NCBI GenBank assembly: GCA_029851415.1
Contig: CM056744.1
Span: forward strand, 66,954,172 to 67,018,171
Source: Eretmocerus hayati
Taxonomy: Eukaryota; Arthropoda; Insecta; Hymenoptera; Aphelinidae
DNA length: 64,000 bases
Direction: 5' to 3'
The notes beneath the pieces are model-generated. The model saw only the letters and a list, made by a program, of their open reading frames with translations. It made no database searches and had not been told where the DNA came from. Below, one piece after another: positions 63,165 to 64,000 of this stretch. The number at the start of each line of letters is the position of its first letter. Positions within the stretch are counted from its first letter, which is position 1. Made by a program: the position numbers and the translations under genes.

Positions 63165-64000
63165 GGTTGCGTGTTCCTGGGCATTTGATACAATTTTTCA
63201 AACAGCTCATTTCTCGTGCACAAACATCGTCAATTTACCTGTTGCTTTGGGTTCTACATCAATAAATGGATCTTCCTGGAATGGGACAGGGATCCTCGCT
63301 TTGGGCCTTGAGCTACTCTCCCTCCTTCAGCTCGCTACAGGGATGCTCAGTCGCTGAGCGTCGCCGAAGCGATCATAGTGTGCTTGCTCTCGCTTTCCTC
63401 CCGCATAATTTATGCGTAGGTGTCATGCACCATGCAACATGCATGCAATTACTAGAAACTGATGGAATAATGGATTTCCCTCAGGAACACCTGCCTAAAA
63501 CTTCTTCATCGACAAGCACATCCATGTCGGTTGGGTTTTTTGTTAGTGTGGTACTACTAGAAGATGTCTGGTCCCCGACAAAATTTTCCTGTAACGGAGT
63601 CTTTCGAATGACATGATGGAGAATGGATTCAAAAGTGATGAATGACTCCCGGTTTCTTCGAGAAAGAGGAAAATGATAGGCTTTCACCTATCATACGACG
63701 ATTTCGAGACAATTAGTGAATAGGGCACTAACTCGTGTACGAAAACGAATCCTGGCCCTACTTGGATCATGTTCCGGTACTTCCGATACGAGTGTTGGTC
63801 CATGTTGAGCCCGTGGCGTTGCATACCCCGCTTTCTTCGAGTTGGCGGAATTGCCCACATGTCAATATTCACTCATTCTGATTTCAGAGTTAATTTCCCT
63901 AAATCCGAATTTTCTAATGCGCAAACCTCGACCATACCATTCTCTTGACTCGATCCAGCTTGGAAGAGCCACGAGAATCCCTAAGAATACTCCATCCCTG
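63163..64000. other. Unassigned DNA at right edge
   Basis: Frames at 63,266-63,616 (plus) and 63,481-63,687 (minus) overlap and neither has a known motif. No RNA gene or repeat is seen. Confidence 0.35.

Noticed and set aside
1..64000. tRNA and rRNA genes
   Set aside because: I looked for T-arm and promoter-box patterns and rRNA core words and saw none; the tRNA-like words found are the primer-binding sites of LTR elements.

Overview
This 64 kb window is eukaryotic, AT-rich and contains no host gene that I can recognise. The mix of BEL/Pao and Ty3/gypsy-type LTR retrotransposons, an R1-like LINE, Tc1/mariner transposase fragments and abundant satellites points to an arthropod, most likely an insect. 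Nothing seen fixes the order. The repeat density and the nesting suggest pericentromeric or other heterochromatic DNA.

Layout. 1-3.6 kb is non-coding with decayed tandem repeats. 3.6-7.28 kb is a gypsy-type element on the minus strand (element A): two in-frame Gag ORFs split by one stop, a tRNA-Leu-type primer site and one 729-bp LTR, with no pol. 7.28-9.52 kb is bounded by an imperfect ~90-bp inverted repeat. 9.78-14.9 kb is a ~172-bp satellite split by an internally deleted BEL/Pao element (BEL2, 9947-13609, TSD AGACAG). 15.5-18.2 kb is a broken R1-like LINE ending in (GA)n. It meets a second LINE tail, and then the same satellite in inverted orientation (18.9-19.9 kb). 20.4-23.7 kb is a third BEL/Pao remnant (BEL3, plus strand).

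25,234-51,775 is a three-level nest. The outer shell is BEL1 (minus strand; ~490-bp LTRs; TSD GCGTT). Inside its integrase gene sits element B (26,379-45,589; two 404-bp LTRs; TSD GGTA; tRNA-Arg-type primer site; purine tract). B carries Gag-position ORFs but no pol. Inside B sits a ~9 kb palindrome (29,949-38,931). Its arms carry a 499-bp higher-order satellite and are 3949 and 4947 bp long, a difference of exactly two 499-bp units.

51.8-64 kb holds decayed short repeats, a 896-bp TA-flanked element with CACTGTAAAA ends, a LINE ORF1 remnant, two Tc1/mariner pieces, a PHD-like zinc finger and a second R1-like LINE copy bracketed by (GA)n tracts.

The genes do not form a pathway. They are parts of selfish elements, almost all broken. 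The most unusual signals are (i) the nested palindrome with its dimeric satellite, (ii) a GCGT-loop-ACGC hairpin recurring five times in frame inside the coding region of element B, and (iii) a LINE whose two copies share a (GA)n tail and appear targeted to (GA)n DNA. All alignments were made by eye, and percentages are approximate.
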